The notes under the pieces: generated by a model
The model's input: only the letters and a program-made list of their open reading frames with translations
The model's database searches: none
What the model was told of the DNA's origin: nothing
From: Promethearchaeota archaeon
GTDB lineage: Archaea; Asgardarchaeota; Lokiarchaeia; Sigynarchaeales; SOKP01
Assembly (NCBI GenBank): GCA_014730295.1
Contig: WJIN01000374.1
Location: 1 to 16,565 of the forward strand
DNA: 16,565 nucleotides
Direction: 5' to 3'
Shown: positions 16,080 to 16,565 of the stretch, piece by piece
How positions within the stretch are numbered: the first letter of the stretch is position 1
Layout of the letters: each line of letters starts with the position of its first letter
Program-made: the position numbers and the translations under genes

Positions 16080-16565
16080 ATGAGTTTAAGAACATTTTAT
16101 GAAAAACACCTGAATTTTTCACTTAGAACATTCTTAGAATATTTTATTTCACCGGGAATAAAATGTAAGTTCGATATTATAAAAAGACAGTTACCATCTG
16201 ATAAAGCATATCCAATCGCATTAGATTTAGGATCTTCCGGAAATTCACTCTTAGTATTTCTCAATGGGGTGACTCAATCATGTCTATTGGACCTAGCAGA
16301 AGAACCATTAAGTTACTATAGGGAACAATATAAAATGGATTATTTTACCATTGTAGGAAAGCAAGATAATAATCAGCTAAATCCTCTTAATGGGGATATT
16401 GTATATTTACCATATAGAGATAATTCTGTTAATTTAATATGTATTTTGGACGTTCTCGAGCACATTCGGAATGATAAAAAAGCCATTAGAGAGCTTAGTA
16501 GAGTTTTAAAAAAAAAGGGAAAATTAATAGTCACAGTTCCATATAGTATGAACAAGTATACTCCA
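16080..16565 (+). CDS. SAM-dependent class I methyltransferase, 3' end outside window
   Basis: The first 162 residues are visible and the frame runs off the right edge. The Rossmann-type methyltransferase pattern is clear: SAM-binding motif I ALDLGSSGN (47-55), an acidic residue at the end of strand 2 (LLDLAEE, D71), YLPYRDNSVNLICILDVLEHI (about 109-129) containing the D-VLEHI motif of the family, and RELSRVLKKKGKLIVTVP (about 137-154). This is the pattern of Methyltransf_11-type enzymes, which act on many small molecules, lipids and quinones. The substrate cannot be told, especially without the C-terminal half. ATG 16080 follows AGAGA at a short distance. It diverges from the second ligase across about 90 bases. 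Confidence 0.92.
   Translation, partial: MSLRTFYEKHLNFSLRTFLEYFISPGIKCKFDIIKRQLPSDKAYPIALDLGSSGNSLLVFLNGVTQSCLLDLAEEPLSYYREQYKMDYFTIVGKQDNNQLNPLNGDIVYLPYRDNSVNLICILDVLEHIRNDKKAIRELSRVLKKKGKLIVTVPYSMNKYTP

Noticed and set aside
1..16565. CRISPR arrays, tRNA or rRNA genes, insertion sequences
   Set aside because: I saw no regularly spaced repeats, no tRNA cloverleaf or CCA-type ends, no rRNA landmarks and no transposase motifs.

Overview
The window looks like a piece of an AT-rich archaeal chromosome. A TATA-like box lies about 26 bases upstream of one start codon in a leaderless arrangement, intergenic spaces are very AT-rich, and the central metabolic cluster (two-subunit indolepyruvate:ferredoxin oxidoreductase, tandem-ACT proteins, phenylacetate-CoA ligase) is of a kind common in anaerobic archaea. 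An Asgard (Lokiarchaeia-like) origin would fit the composition and the many unrecognised membrane and zinc-ribbon proteins, but this is an impression: no rRNA or marker gene is present.

Layout. (1) About 1-4145, + strand: three unrecognised genes, namely a very large protein cut by the left edge, a 317-residue protein in the same frame after one stop codon, and a small zinc-ribbon protein. GC content changes sharply inside the first gene, and this block may be part of an integrated element. (2) 4146-4892: a gene-free AT-rich stretch. (3) 4893-5408, +: a four-helix membrane protein resembling DUF2585. (4) 5536-11368, - strand: a six-gene run in the order paaK, three tandem-ACT paralogues, iorB, iorA. 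(5) 11369-11872: a divergent control region. (6) 11873-13700, +: a 34-residue one-helix protein followed by a sodium:solute symporter. (7) 13806-14555, +: a seven-helix membrane protein with its own TATA box. (8) 14628 to about 15990, -: a second PaaK-like ligase whose start codon is problematic. (9) 16080 to the right edge, +: a SAM-dependent methyltransferase, truncated.

How the genes may work together. PaaK makes arylacetyl-CoA from arylacetate. IorAB interconverts arylacetyl-CoA plus CO2 with arylpyruvate using ferredoxin. The set can therefore run as aromatic amino acid fermentation or, in reverse, as arylacetate salvage into aromatic amino acids, as is known for some methanogens. ACT domains usually bind amino acids, so the three ACT proteins are likely sensors or regulators of this route. 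The divergently transcribed symporter could carry an arylacetate or another organic acid; that link is inference. The most unusual feature is the IorB subunit, which carries a two-cluster ferredoxin module nested inside its catalytic domain.
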